Shown piece by piece: positions 1-12,000 of a stretch of 64,000 bases of DNA. The notes below the pieces were generated by a model that saw nothing but the letters and a program-made list of their open reading frames with translations, did no database searches and was not told where the DNA came from. Source of the stretch: Podaxis mareebaensis (lineage: Eukaryota > Basidiomycota > Agaricomycetes > Agaricales > Agaricaceae); assembly GCA_018524725.1 (NCBI GenBank), contig JAEUWP010000145.1:248001-312000 (forward strand). The letters are read 5' to 3'. Numbering within the stretch: position 1 is the first letter of the stretch; each line of letters opens with the position of its first letter. The position numbers were made by a program, and so were the translations under genes.

Positions 1-1151
1 CCCTTGAGTTTGTTTGGTGAAGTGAGGGTCGGAAAGGAAGCGCAAGGGTACCTCGTACCATATATGCCGTGAGGAGTGAGAAGAGGAAGAATATTGCAAA
101 TTCTGTCTAGGCGCCGCGAAAAACTTGAATAACGTCGTGGACTGACCTGGCAGGCAACCAATACCACACAAGACGCCCGTCACAGGTAGACACGAGCCTG
201 TATCTGGTGTGGTTTGACGCAGTTTGCGGGTTAAATGTGAAGTGGCCTGAGTCCGTTGTCATTACACCTGAATCCGGGATCCACTGGCAGATGTGACAAA
301 AAAGATACCGCGTTTCGAATTACAGGCAATGGTTGGCGTTACGGCTGCTCTTCAAGCATACTCCACCCTTTTGTCGAATAGAAGCACCAATCTCGCTACT
401 ACAACGGTCTCATCATTCAGAGAAGTCGGACCATTGAATATTTGCCCAAGCCTTGGACAAGAGAAATACTTTAGGCCCAAATGACATGTAATAGTGTCCC
501 TTTTTACGTCATGAACAATGAAAGCGACGGGGTCTCGGCCTTTTCTGTATAATTTCAATATCCTCGGAAACTTCATGGGACTCGCTGTCAAAATCGTCAA
601 TCAGTGAATGCTCTTCGCGTGCTGCCTGGCAAGCTCAAGAGCTGGGTCTTAACCAGCAGAAAAAGCAATTTCAATCTTGGAGGCAAAATAAAGGCCAACC
701 CCCGTATCGAGGCACTGTTCAGGCCCAGGGAAGAGGACTACCGCGAGTGGGGAAAAAAACGAAAGTGCCAGGAACATAGGCAGTGGCTGTGTTATGACCA
801 CAGCAGTAGAATTTTTATTCACAATCGCGAGCTCGGGGGGAAACAACAGACAACTCTGTCGACGAGTATACCCGTTCGCTGCAAGAGAAGTGTCATGAAT
901 ATGAGCAGGTTGAGAATAAATGAATTTAATTTTGGGTTGGAGACGGGAGTGATAAGGATGATCTGGGAAATTCGCACGTTATGACAGGAAGGAGAGGATG
1001 GTAACGAACAGATGTCACCTGCTCTCTCCTTTTTCACCGGCATCGTTCACCGTTCATTGTTTTCGCCTACCTCGACGAGTGTAAACTCGCTCTCCGCGAT
1101 TCTCTACTCTTCACGTTCATTTCTTCATCACCTTCCTTTGTCACAACACTC
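1..1151. other. Left-edge intergenic stretch, no gene recognised
   Basis: Only short open frames occur here. None shows a domain, a repeated pattern or splice sites that join it to a longer product. The last part should hold the promoter and 5' leader of the membrane protein that starts at 1152. A terminal exon of a gene lying further left cannot be excluded. Confidence 0.4.
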
Positions 1152-3441
1152 ATGTCCGCCCATGTCTTCCACAAACATCGACGAGCAGCCAGGACTCTGC
1201 TTCACCGCAAGCCTTCCAACGTCCAGGTCCTCGAAGAGAGATTCAGTCCTACCGCCATTTTCCCTGGTATGACAGAAATTCCGGATTCCGTTCCGGATGT
1301 TCTCACTCTCATCTGTGCGTCTTTCTCTTGCTTATCCTCAATCCATCCTCCCTAACCTGCCTTGTATCGTAACATAGTTCCTGATGGTCATAAAGGCCCT
1401 GGTCACCACGCACCCCCCGCACCCCCCGCAACCTTGTCTACGCCTGCGACATTGACAACTGTTGGGCCCCCAACAAGCGCACCCCCAACCCCTACTCCAG
1501 AAATGACGTCCACGCCCACCACGAGTGCTACCAGCACATCTATCGTGACTCCCACTACCACCAGCACCTCCTCGGCAGTAAGTCTCCAACCCGTCAAGGA
1601 AACAGTATTTTAAAAACAGCACGTCTAGATCCCAACTACGAGCTCGGTCATCAGGAGCCCCAGTAGTGTCATTGAACCCGCTACAGTTACCCTTGAAACC
1701 ACAGAGAGTCGCACGTTCTCATCATCCGCTGTCCCCAGTGCCTCGTCAACTTCCGTTGGCTCCAGTTCTGGTGTCAGTACAGGTGCAATTGTAGGTGGCG
1801 TTGGCGCGGGCATCGTGGCTGTCGCCGCTATCGGGTTCGCCGTTGCATTCTTCATTGTGAGTGTCATTCTTTTTATATCCCTCTACCCTTGCTAAAAATT
1901 TTGGATAGCGTCGTGTACGCAAACGAGAGATGGATGAAGCCGCTGGTTTTGATGCTCGTGACTTCCGTCGTTCTGCTGTTATGTTACAGGATCCACCGAC
2001 ACATGATGATACTATCGCTCGCGGTTACAACCCACCTCCACCACCATCCATGATGGAACAGCGTCAGCAAACCCCTGTCTCCGCACCGGCTTGGGGATAT
2101 GCAGAGTCCTATTACGGGAATAATGTAGCAGGATATGGTGCTTACAGCCAGTATGAAGGACAATATCCCTCGTACGCCCCCGGCCAGGTTTTCAACTCCC
2201 CTTCGCCTCCGCCCACTGCTACTTCGGCTCAACCACTGGCTGCGGCGTCTGCTGCGTATTATGGACAAAACCCTATCTCGCCTGCTTCTTCTATGCCATC
2301 TCCATACGAACAATCGGTCGTCGCTCCCGTGCTGACCAGGCAAGCTTCAAATAATTCTGTGGAAAGGCAAAATGTCACCGAGACCCCGGAAATGACGCGT
2401 CAAGCTGCCGATGCTCCTTATTCCACCCTCACACGTCAACCCAGCATGAAGAGTACACAAATTCCGCCGGATGACTACGTTGACTTGGACCGTTCTAGCG
2501 TTTCTCCCTTCCAAGCTGCTCAGTACGCGGAAATCTCCCGCCGGTTGAATGCCGAACCACTTCCAGGGACTATCTCTCCCGCGTTGACTTCACCGGCACA
2601 ACTTTTTGCTGCTCAACAAAAGGATTTGCCTCCCGTGCCGCCGCCGCCGGTGACTGACCATGAAACGGCCACTCCCACGGGTCCTGTAACCTCTCCTTTT
2701 AATGACCCCGAACCACCGACCCCTGCTTCGGCTTCTGTCCAATCGGTTCCTCCAAGCCCTAAGCCCGAACCTAAGCTCGAGCCTATACCAGTCACACCTC
2801 CGGCTCCTCTTGCAGCACCCCTACCGGTAGTCACAATAATGCAAATGCCAGGACCGCCTCCACCTCCATCTCCACCCCTGTCTTCCGCACCCAACGTTCA
2901 AACCCTACACGTCCCCGCAATGTCAACAGACTCATCCCAAGATGAACTAGAGTTCCCAATCCCGCCATCACCAGTGCTCTCGTACTCTTCTCGCTACCGC
3001 ATTGAATCTCTCCCACCCACACTCCCAGAGATCAAAGTCCAGGAACGTTCCTCGGTCTCGTCGTATATCCCTGGAAGCCCGATGATTGGCACTGGGTATA
3101 TTAGTGGGATAAGCGGAATTAGTGGCGTGAGTGCTGTTGGTGCTGTTGGATTGCAGCCTGTTGGACCGAGGTCCGAGGGGAGGTTTGTTCCTGCGCCAAG
3201 CCCGTTGGCGAGTAGTTTTGGTGTGGCTTCCCCGGATAAGGAGCAGGAGGGTGGGTTTGCTGAAGCTCAGGAGAAGGTTGTGAAGGAGCATGTGACTACG
3301 ACAACAGCTGTGGGTGGTACCGCTGGTGCGAGTGGTTCAGCTGCGCCTGCTGCTGGATCGTCGGTTGCTGCTTCTAAGAAAGAGGGTGGCAAGAGGCCGG
3401 ATACGGTGTATGACCCTGAGGATGTGTATGGTGGAATCTAA
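1152..3441 (+). CDS. Single-pass membrane protein with Ser/Thr/Pro-rich ectodomain and DVYGGI tail (Mid2/Skg6-like architecture)
   Basis: The model has four exons (1152-1314, 1378-1577, 1629-1856, 1909-3441), all joined in phase, giving 707 aa. A short basic N-terminus without a signal peptide is followed by a Thr/Pro/Ser-rich ectodomain (about residues 60-170), one transmembrane helix (about 175-197, beginning SSGVSTGAIVGG) and a basic stop-transfer patch RRVRKRE. The roughly 500-residue tail is rich in Pro, Ser and Gly, with PPPPP runs and the C-terminus EDVYGGI. Fungal proteins of this layout (Mid2, Wsc, Skg6 type) are cell-surface sensors with O-mannosylated ectodomains; a sensor role here is inference. 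The gene at 5771-7464 (-) is a clear paralogue. The intron just after the transmembrane codons falls at the same place in both. Confidence 0.75.
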
Positions 3442-5770
3442 ACTGGCATAAGCCTGGTGGTTTCGTTTCTCTCCTCTCTCTCTCCCTCTTTCTCTCTCTC
3501 CTCTGTCTATATGACTCCCGCTGTGCGGGAGCGCGGTCGGTGGTCTGGGATCCACTGTCCAACTCATATTGTCGTTCTCCGGGACAGGGTCCTGAAACAC
3601 AATTTTCTTCTGTCAACTTTTCACGCGAATACCCATCTTTCCTCAGGTTCCAAGTTCAAAAGGTGTCTTTAAAACGTCTTATCATTATCTCTATTCCTAT
3701 CCCACAATCCTGTCGTTTTTTGCGTCTTCTACATATGTTCCCTTGTCCATTAGAAGTTGTATTCTGTGGTTCTTGTTTTTCTTATCTAGGTTCTAGGATG
3801 GAACGAATGGAATGGTATCCCCTATGTACGCGACGGGATACATTCAAATATATGTTGTTTCAGTGTTGGCTTATTTTTTTTCCCCCTCTTTTTACAGCCT
3901 CTTACATACTTCTGGTTGGTGTGTGACGTCTTTTTTTCGTAGCTGTTCACACCGAGTTTGTATACCCCCCACCTCTCAATACCAAGAGTATACAGTTGGT
4001 TACCCTTGGTGACGCTTTCCATCTACACATCTTTTGTTTGTTTTGTTCGTTTGACAGAAAATCTGTTGAGCCTGTAGACCTCAAGTCCGCCCGTCGGAAA
4101 CTGGCAAATGTGTGAACCTTGAATTGGAGCATGAATCATGATGCATGGAACGCTATGACAACGCGAAGAGATTGAAAGATTCGGAGATCGCGGCGCCTAG
4201 AGTTCTGAGGGTGGTACCCGTACAGGATACTCCACCGACCAAGGATCATCAATCATGAATCCACTCGATATTTGAACATTCCACATGCTCTGCATATGGA
4301 CGTTCGAAGTGAGCAAGTAACCGGGTGTAAGGTTCAGGTATAATGGTATAACGAGGGTACAACGAGGCATCAGTCATCACACGCAGAAGGCATGACGGGC
4401 TGAGAGTTATAGCAAACTTCAACTTTGCCGGGCTATACTTGAACACCCCGTCATGATCATGATCATGAGATCGTGGGCTATAACTCTACCTCCCACATCG
4501 TTTCTCAGGAGTACGCCGCCTGGCTGGGTGCTTCGGTCCCCTCTCTGGACTTCTGCGCAGCTCGATCAGCTCGGCGTATACAACATTCTCACTCCCCTCT
4601 TTCACCCTTCTCACCCCCCATCTCTCGCGGGAGTCGGGTGTGACCATGGGATCGAGAAGGATAGTCAAGTTTCTCAAGCGCTCTTCCTTTCATATCAGGG
4701 TCAGGAACCAACAACAGGCCTCGGTAAATTCTCACCAGACGTCCGCCATACCACACGGGCGCAGTCGAAAGTTGGAAACACAACTCTCACATAGGGCTCA
4801 TCAGAAATCGATACTTATAAGACTCCCAAGCCTACCAACAAAATAAGATAGAAAAATAAGGGGTACATCAGAAGTAACATACGCTTCTTTTAGATAACAA
4901 GAATAAATCAAACGATATCAAGGGGTATTTGGGTGGTTGTTACGAATGAGCTTTTGTGTTAAAGAAAAGCTGAGGGGGGAAGCCGGTGGGCAAGTATGGA
5001 AGAGAAGGATGTCATATGTGACATAACATACGATATAGCGTCTTGCCTTGGAGGTATCAAGGGGTCGGGAAAGTATGGAATTGTTCAAGGAGAAAGTGAG
5101 GCGGTCGAGGTGGAGGGTGAAGATGACAGTAATATCGTTTTCATATGATGCAACGGTGGATGAACAGTAGCGGGTACGGGCGGGAGCACAGCCCAAGGTG
5201 GTATCGATGCTCGCTTTCTTCTCTCCTCTGATCAACTCTCTGATTTGTCTCTCGTGTTGTCGTTATATTAGTAACGTTGTTGCCGGTGGTGGTAAGTCCC
5301 AAGCAGCGGTCGGAGGATCAGAGGGCGGATGTCAATGTCAAAGGGGCGGGAGAGTGAAGGCGAGCAGATGGTACCCTGTGTGAAAGGTAAAAGCAGGAAG
5401 GGATATGGAGAGGAATAAGACAATCCGGACTGATACTTTGAACAAGAGACCAAAACCAGAGACCTCCCAGCGAACAACAAAACCCACAGCACAACACAAG
5501 TGACAGAGAAGGAAGGAAGAAGGACAAGAGCGGCACCAGCCAACAGCGAGCGCAAGCGCATTCAATAAGCAAAATAAGTGAAGAGGTGTCAAGAAAAATA
5601 AAAGAGATAAAATATCGGCAAGGCAGGAGTTGGAGGAGTCAATAGAGGCAGAGACAAAGGACAGAGACAGGACACAAAACAGGAATATAAACAATCATCA
5701 AACGCATAGGACCCGAGACCAGAAGGAAATTGTACATCGTCACAAATTTGGAATGCAGCAAGCACGTCTT
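3442..5770. other. Convergent 3'-3' intergenic region
   Basis: These 2.3 kb separate the stop codons of the two paralogous membrane-protein genes. A polypyrimidine tract (about 3466-3505) follows the left stop codon. An 18-bp perfect palindrome built of TCATGA/GATC units lies at 4451-4468. No coding-like frame, RNA gene or transposon feature was recognised. Confidence 0.5.
4451..4468. repeat. 18-bp perfect palindrome
   Basis: The sequence TCATGATCATGATCATGA equals its own reverse complement and contains the hexamer ATGATC in tandem. It sits in the middle of the convergent intergenic region. It may be no more than a short tandem repeat; no function is claimed. Confidence 0.6.
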
Positions 5771-7464
5771 TTAGATACCACCATAGACATCATCATCATT
5801 CACGATACTGCGCGTATTCTGTCCCCTATTCCCATTCATGGTTGCCGGATCACGTTGAGCAGCGGCGGAAGGAAGAGCAGTTGGATGCGCGCCCGTAGCA
5901 CCAGTCGTGGTGGACGGTCCCGGATCAGCAACCGCGACACCGTAGTTGCCGGTAGCACCATATGGTGTACCATGCGCGTCATGATACCCGCCTTGAGCAT
6001 AACCACCCTGTTGAGGACCCTGATATTCCCTCGTAGCCTCCTGGTACCCAGCAGCAGCACTGGGGGCCGAGTACGCAGCGTATGAGCCATAAGCTTCAGG
6101 GTTATAAGGAACCTGAGGCTGGGGCTGTGAACTGTACACGCCATGGGCCATATCATCCACGTCGTCCTCCCCTTGCCGGCCATACATGTACTTGGGCCTT
6201 TCATGCAATACTGCTCCAGCCCCGCCAACAGCGGCACTAGAAGCGGCGGTAGCACCGTAGCCAGTAGCACCACGGCCAGCAACACCAGCACCAACACCAG
6301 CGCCAGGAGCGCCAGCACCAGTGTCATACATGGCAGCACCGCCCTGGAAAGTGCCATGGCCGGCCATACCGGGTCCACTGGAGATGGACGGCGTGGCATT
6401 ATGGTGCCGTTGAGACATGTTGGGAGGATCAAGCGGGGCATTCATGTTGCTGCTACTGTCACCAAAGAATTGATTGGTAGTGAAGTCGTCGCCCATGATC
6501 GTGTTGCGGCGATTCCGCTTACGCAAGCGGCGCTGTTGTAACGCAGAAGAAAGATCCGAAAAAGCATCAGGAGATGAATGAAGGATTCCAATTGAGTTGA
6601 GAATGGATGAAACAAGACAATGGATGTCAGACACGATTTTAGGATGAAGACGGAAGGGACCGCGGTTGACTTACGAGAATAAACGAAATCAAGAAGCCGA
6701 GGACGGCAATTCCGACAAGGGCGCCAGCGATGCCACCGACAATAGCTCCAACGCTGACACCCGAGGATGGGGCAGGGGTCGAGCTAGCAGAGGGGGTTGC
6801 GGTGCTGGCTGTAATGGAGGTGCGGGGGAGGGTGGAGAACGAGCTGGTTGGGAGACGACTGGGAGCCGTGGGAGTCACGGGACTAGTGAGCTGATTCGCG
6901 AAAGCCAAAGCATATCAAAGGATTAGCATTCCTAAAACGCGAAAATGAAGGTGAAAACGTACAGAAGTACTGGTGGTCGAAGAGGTAGAGGTGGCAGAAG
7001 TGGTCGACGAAGACGACGGAGAGGTAGTGCTGCTAGAAGCAATGGAAGAGGACGTCAAGCTAGAGGTAGTGGTGGGCTGGGCTTGTTGGGTGGTGGTTTG
7101 CGCAGGTGGGGTGGTAGAGGGCCGGGTATCCTGGGAGGAGGAGGTGGGCCTGCCAGGGAACGACAGGCTGGTAGTTGGTCTCGTGAAGACGGGTCCATCG
7201 CCAGGGCCATTACCACCAGGTCCATTACCACCAGGTCCGTTACCACCAGGTCCGTTACCACCAGGTCCATCTGGGAGAATAAGCTCAGCGGTATTCGCAG
7301 GATAGTTTCTTATGCAACGACGTACTGCTTGGTGGGGTAGTGGGATTTGCGGGAGAGGAAGGGGCGGCGTTGTCATCATCGTGGTCGCCAGCGCCGGGCC
7401 CGGGGAAGAAAGGGTTCTGACGCTTGAGCATCCTGTGAGCGACGTTTCTGTGTTGGAGAGTCAT
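5771..7464 (-). CDS. Paralogous single-pass membrane protein with NGPGG repeats and DVYGGI tail
   Basis: There are four exons (7326-7464, 6963-7270, 6675-6890, 5771-6532), in phase, giving 474 aa. Order of parts: basic N-terminus with a possible Kex2-type KR site (LKRQNPFFPG); five NGPG-type units, partly encoded by 15-bp tandem repeats; a Ser/Thr-rich ectodomain; one transmembrane helix (about residues 198-221, beginning SSGVSVGAIVGG); the basic patch RRLRKRNRR; and a Gly/Ala/Pro/Tyr-rich tail ending DDDVYGGI. Membrane segment, following basic patch, exon junction and C-terminal hexapeptide all match the convergent gene at 1152-3441. There is no classical signal peptide, so an N-out single-span topology is inferred. 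The function is unknown; a cell-wall or surface sensor is the most likely role by architecture. Confidence 0.75.
7207..7266 (-). repeat. 15-bp tandem repeat encoding NGPGG units
   Basis: There are four contiguous copies of a 15-bp unit (ccattaccaccaggt on the plus strand, with one A/G variant). They sit in exon 2 of the 5771-7464 gene and keep its frame. Copy number could vary between strains, as is common for repeats in fungal surface proteins. Confidence 0.9.
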
Positions 7465-7661
7465 GAGATAAGGAGTGTGGGTGGTAAAGGAGCGGAGAGA
7501 CGAAGACGTTCGTCGGCGGGCGTAGCAGCAGCAATGAGAGTGCGGCGATGGAAGGAAAACAACTCTGTCGTGGGAACGTGCGAGACTAGGTTGCTACCCA
7601 CGTGATGCCATCACTGATGATAATAATCTAAATTACAAGGTATCCAAATAATCTAAACAAT

Positions 7662-8291
7662 CTATGTCCCTCCGCTCCCAATTTCCTCGTACGGCGGCGG
7701 TGGACCGCTAACCTCCATCGCCCGACTCTGCTCCTCGCCTCTCTGCCCCTTCTTCCTCTTAAACCACCCCTTTCTCCTTCTCTGCATCCGCTGCACACCA
7801 CCCTCAACAACCGGTCCTGGTTCACTCTGTCTCCTCTTAAACAACCCCTTCAACCCCTTCCTCCTCTGCCCATTCACCATCACCCCCTCCAACCCCTGCA
7901 CACTCACAGCCCTCACCACCCCATCCCTCGGCCTAACCGAATACTCGGGCAACCCCCCACCCTCACTAATCTCGTCCCAAACTCCTCCCTCCCCTCCCTC
8001 CAACACAAACCCATCCCAAACATCCCCTCTCCTTCTCTGCCTCTCCCTTTCCCTCTCCCTCTCCCTAACAACCCCCTGACACCTCCTAATCTCCCTCTCT
8101 CTTTCCCTCCTCTCCCTCTCTCTCTCCCTCCGAATCCTCCTCACCTCCTCCCTCTCAGCCGGCCCCAACCCAAACTCCCTCTCAACCGCCTTGCGCGCCT
8201 TCCGCTTCTTATACGCTTTATAACACTCATCCGCCACTATAACGCTCACCGCCACGCCCATCATCACCAATATAGATATTGGGTCGGCCAC
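7662..8291 (-). CDS. Small N-terminally anchored Arg/Glu-rich protein with PPPPY motif
   Basis: A single-exon frame of 209 aa. A hydrophobic N-terminal segment (about residues 5-20, ILVMMGVAVSVIVA) is followed by a basic stretch KKRKARK and a highly charged helix made of Arg-Glu repeats (about 45-90), probably a single alpha-helix or coiled coil. A second half holds the basic motif LFKRRQ and a C-terminal PPPPYEEI. A PPxY core is the classical ligand of WW domains, such as those of Rsp5/Nedd4-type ubiquitin ligases. The strand is extremely purine-rich because of the Arg/Glu codons. No family was recognised. It lies 197 bp downstream of the start of the divergent-type membrane protein and is transcribed in the same direction. 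Confidence 0.6.
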   Translation of the reverse strand: MADPISILVMMGVAVSVIVADECYKAYKKRKARKAVEREFGLGPAEREEVRRIRRERERERREREREIRRCQGVVRERERERERQRRRGDVWDGFVLEGGEGGVWDEISEGGGLPEYSVRPRDGVVRAVSVQGLEGVMVNGQRRKGLKGLFKRRQSEPGPVVEGGVQRMQRRRKGWFKRKKGQRGEEQSRAMEVSGPPPPYEEIGSGGT

Positions 8292-9067
8292 TTTGGATTA
8301 AGTGCTTCTGACAGTTCTAAAAAAATTGGAGAGTTGTGTGTGTGTTGTGTTTGATCGACGGGCCTTGATGGACAGGTCAATCTGATTGGGGTTGTAGTTG
8401 AGTATGTGGAGAGGGCGCGGTAATGCGTGAATTGAGATGGGTACCAAAAGTAATGATGACCCAACGACCGCGACTTGTGGTTTTGGTGACGGCTTTGTGT
8501 GAGGACTGGGGGTGGGCTGAAGAGAAAGAGAAAAGTTCTACCCCGCGTCAGTTATCCCTCTTCGAATAAGAGCAAACTGAATCAATTGGGGTATGTCGAA
8601 CATTCCTCCCTCCTCGCACTGGCCTCAACTCACCACTGCCTCCCGACCGATCACCAACCCCGGGCCCACACTCCACTCCATGACCACATCCCAGTCTCAC
8701 TCCCCAGATCATTGACTCAGATCTCATCATCCTAAAAGTAACCACGATACATTCGAGAAGCCAACTACTAGGTAAATAAAGTTAGATACTAGTATACTAC
8801 TACTACTAAGTCATCAATCATAAACATCGTTAAAAGAAAACCAAACATACACATCAAAGAGAGTGCAAACGAGTGACACAGGAAAGGGAACGGACGCAAC
8901 GTTCTCGTTATCACGAACGTCGCTGGATCAGTGTATGCTGCAAATGAGAATACAGACTAGTACTACCATCTCGAGAAAAAAAGCCACTTGCGGGTATCAA
9001 AAAAAGGAATGAATGAACGCAAACGAAGGTGAAAAATAAAAAAGCAGGCAGAAAATTTTAACCAACC
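8292..9067. other. Intergenic region
   Basis: This is about 0.8 kb between the start of the PPPPY protein and the stop of the vezatin-like gene, both on the minus strand. It should contain the promoter of the former and the 3' end of the latter. Nothing else was recognised. Confidence 0.5.
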
Positions 9068-12000
9068 TTACTCACTCGACAACACAACCTCCTCACCGTC
9101 CCTCCTCACATCCAACTCCTTCTGCAAACTCGCCAACAAAGACTGCATATCCATCCGCTCCGGTACAGAACCCAAAGCCACCGGCGAAACCACACTCGTC
9201 CGTCTCGGAATCAATGACGGCGGAAATGGCTCCATGCCCATGCTACTCCGAGGCGATCTAGCCAAAGGTGACGACACCCTCTGCTTCCCGTTCATACCCG
9301 CAGGAGGTCTCGGCCTAGGCGAAATTATAGGCGAGGGCAATTTCGACACGGATTTGGGTCGAGGGCTGGTTGAGTCCAAGGACGAGGGCAAACTCGTCTC
9401 CCGCGTCAGAGCCGGCGGTTCAAGCTTCTGTTGTTCGTCATGAGGCTGCTGCTGCGCATCCTTCTGTTGACTGGACTGCTGTTGCTGCTGCACCTTCCGC
9501 CGCCTCTCCCCGACCTTCCATATCACATCCTTCAACTCTTGGACAACATCCCCACCAGGCCCCCACTTCTCATCATACCCACCCCCACTCTCACTGTTAC
9601 CATGTATAACAGGCGATGGCTCCAATCCCACCCCCAACCCAACACCCACAGCCATCTCAACGCCCAACCCCAACCCACCAGTCTTTGCAAGACTCTCCCG
9701 ACGAGCTTTAGCAAGCTTAATCCTCTCCTCCCTACTCAACTTTGTCTTCTCCCTGACGGGACCAGACGCCGCAGAGGACGTATCAGCCTCAAACACCTGT
9801 TCGATCCCAACGTGTGCAGGCGGTAAATGGTCCACATCCGCACCAAGCAACAACTCCCTCGACGCATCATCGTGATCCATAATCCCATCCAACACCGGAT
9901 CCCCGACATCTACAACATTCACGTTGTCCTTCTTTCCACTCCCGTCGTCCGAGTGCGATGGAGATGTAATTTCTGCTGATGCCTTGTCTGATTCGTCGCT
10001 TGCGGAATCGTGGCCAAGTCCCGGGACGCCTTCTTCCGAATCTTCAGCTTCAAGATCAAGTACTGGTGGTGGTGGCGGTTTAATGATATCCAAAAGCCGA
10101 CTCCGCCCACGTTCGCATTCACGCAAGGCGAACCCGAGTTCACGGCGTAACTTTTCATATACTTTCAACGCCGGATGATCGTTCTCATCTTCCAGCTGCG
10201 GACGTGACTGCAATGATGAATCATCGGAATCCTTCAATGCACCAACACACCCATCCAAGTAAACCCTAGCATCATCCAACGCACTCCGAATCGCCGCGAC
10301 ATGTCCCGCAAATCGATTCATATGACTCGGCATCGGTGCGAACGACACCGTGTTTGCTGCTGCATTCGTCCCCACCATCCCCGGATTAATCACCTCACTC
10401 AACCGCCTCCTCTCCTTCTCCTTCTCAATCACAAACTTCCTCATCCTCGGACTTCCACCAAGCAGACTCCCATTCCCATTCGCACTTCCATCCACACTCC
10501 CACAAGGCGTCGGCGTCTGATCTCTCAACCTCAGCGCCTCCACCTCTCTCATCGCCTCGCACAACCTCGCACCCGCATCACTTAGAGCGCCAATGAGCAA
10601 CTCCATGATACTCTTCACATCGTCCCAATAACTACTCTCCACACCTTCCGCTCCTCCTGATGTAGCCATGGTCGTTAATGTGGTCGCGGTGTCCTCGTCA
10701 CGGAACCGCAAAGCGAGTAAATGCGCACACGCATACCGTTTCGCACCAAGCGCACCCTGCAACGCATGTCGGAGCGCAGAAAGCGAAAGTGGCTGTCTCG
10801 AAGTATGCATATTTGTGAACCGGGACGAATGCTGAAACGTACTCCGCATCCCAAGTCCCAGTCCGGCACCCGGACTGAGTGGAGGTACACATCCATATGT
10901 CGATTGCGTTTGTCGTGAGGGGGTAGACGTGGGAGAAAAAGCTAAAGCTTCGAGTCCGTTGTTCGTTCGCGAGCGTTGCATTTTTAATGCTGCTGCGGCG
11001 AAACTTGTATTTCCTTCCTCTTCCTCTACTTCTTCCCCCTCGTCCCGTCCTTGGTCAAAAGAATCATCTGGGAGTGGAGGACCTGCTTCAGGTACATCCT
11101 CGGAAACACGCGCGAGTGGACTCGAGGGCGCAGGTGTGACAGGCACACTAAACGAAGCCGCAGACGCCGACGCAGACGAATTTCCAAGAATTGAAGACAG
11201 GTCCGACCGGTGTCTCAGTCGCCGTTTTTTCATCAATGGTGTCGTCAGTGGAGTGGAAATTGCGAACCCCCCCTCAGAATGCGAATGCGGTCCATTCCAC
11301 GTCATACGTTTATGATCTGTGAATACCGTTGTGGATGAAGTTGGTCTTTCACGTCGCTTATCCGAAGGGTATGACACGGGTCTTCGCGAATCGTGGGGCG
11401 AGAATGTCGGTTTTACAGGGGACGGAGGAGCATACATTTCAGATAGTTGGGATAAATCTGAGGGTGATGTGAGCGCTGAGAGGAGATGGCGGACGTTATC
11501 GCATTGAGTTTGGGTTGTTTGGAGTGTAGAGTGGAGTGCGACACGGAGAGAGGAGGATGGAGATGTGTGGGAGGACGAGGACGAGGAACCGAGAGCGTTG
11601 CGTTCGTCTTTTTCGAGGGTCGTGATGACTTCTTGAACAATAGATTCCCATTCGTTGTTGGTTGATATTAGTTCGTCGAGTGTTTCTAGGCACTGTAGTG
11701 ACATGTGAGAGTCAGAGGAATGTATTATGGTAGCATATGGAGGCGTACGGGAGTTAAGTCGATCTGTTTCACCGTGCGGCTTTGTATCCACAGGTAATAT
11801 ATTCCTGCGAGGCCGGTCCAGAGCGTCAGTATCGCCAATGTAGTAAATCCCATGCTAAGCAGAACAGCGACAACCACGACTAGTCCGGACAACAAGCTGC
11901 ATTGTGCCTCAGCACACGCAGCAGAATCAGGGGTACATGACGTGGGAACGACGGGGTGTTGCTGAGACTGTGAGAGTTCACTTGACGTTCGACTGTGTGG

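Noticed and set aside
2613..3022. Gly-rich minus-strand frames
   Set aside because: They are antisense to the Pro-rich tail of the membrane protein at 1152-3441.
4249..4800. Possible gene around the 18-bp palindrome
   Set aside because: Frames on both strands are short, without splice support or motifs.
7207..7266. Short direct repeats as a CRISPR array
   Set aside because: The units are contiguous 15-mers without spacers, inside a fungal exon.
6945..7340. Arg/Gly-rich plus-strand frames
   Set aside because: They are antisense to the Ser/Thr-rich exon of the DVYGGI protein and come from its codon bias.
8030..8140. Polypyrimidine run as a structural DNA element
   Set aside because: It is explained by Arg/Glu codons of the minus-strand protein at 7662-8291.
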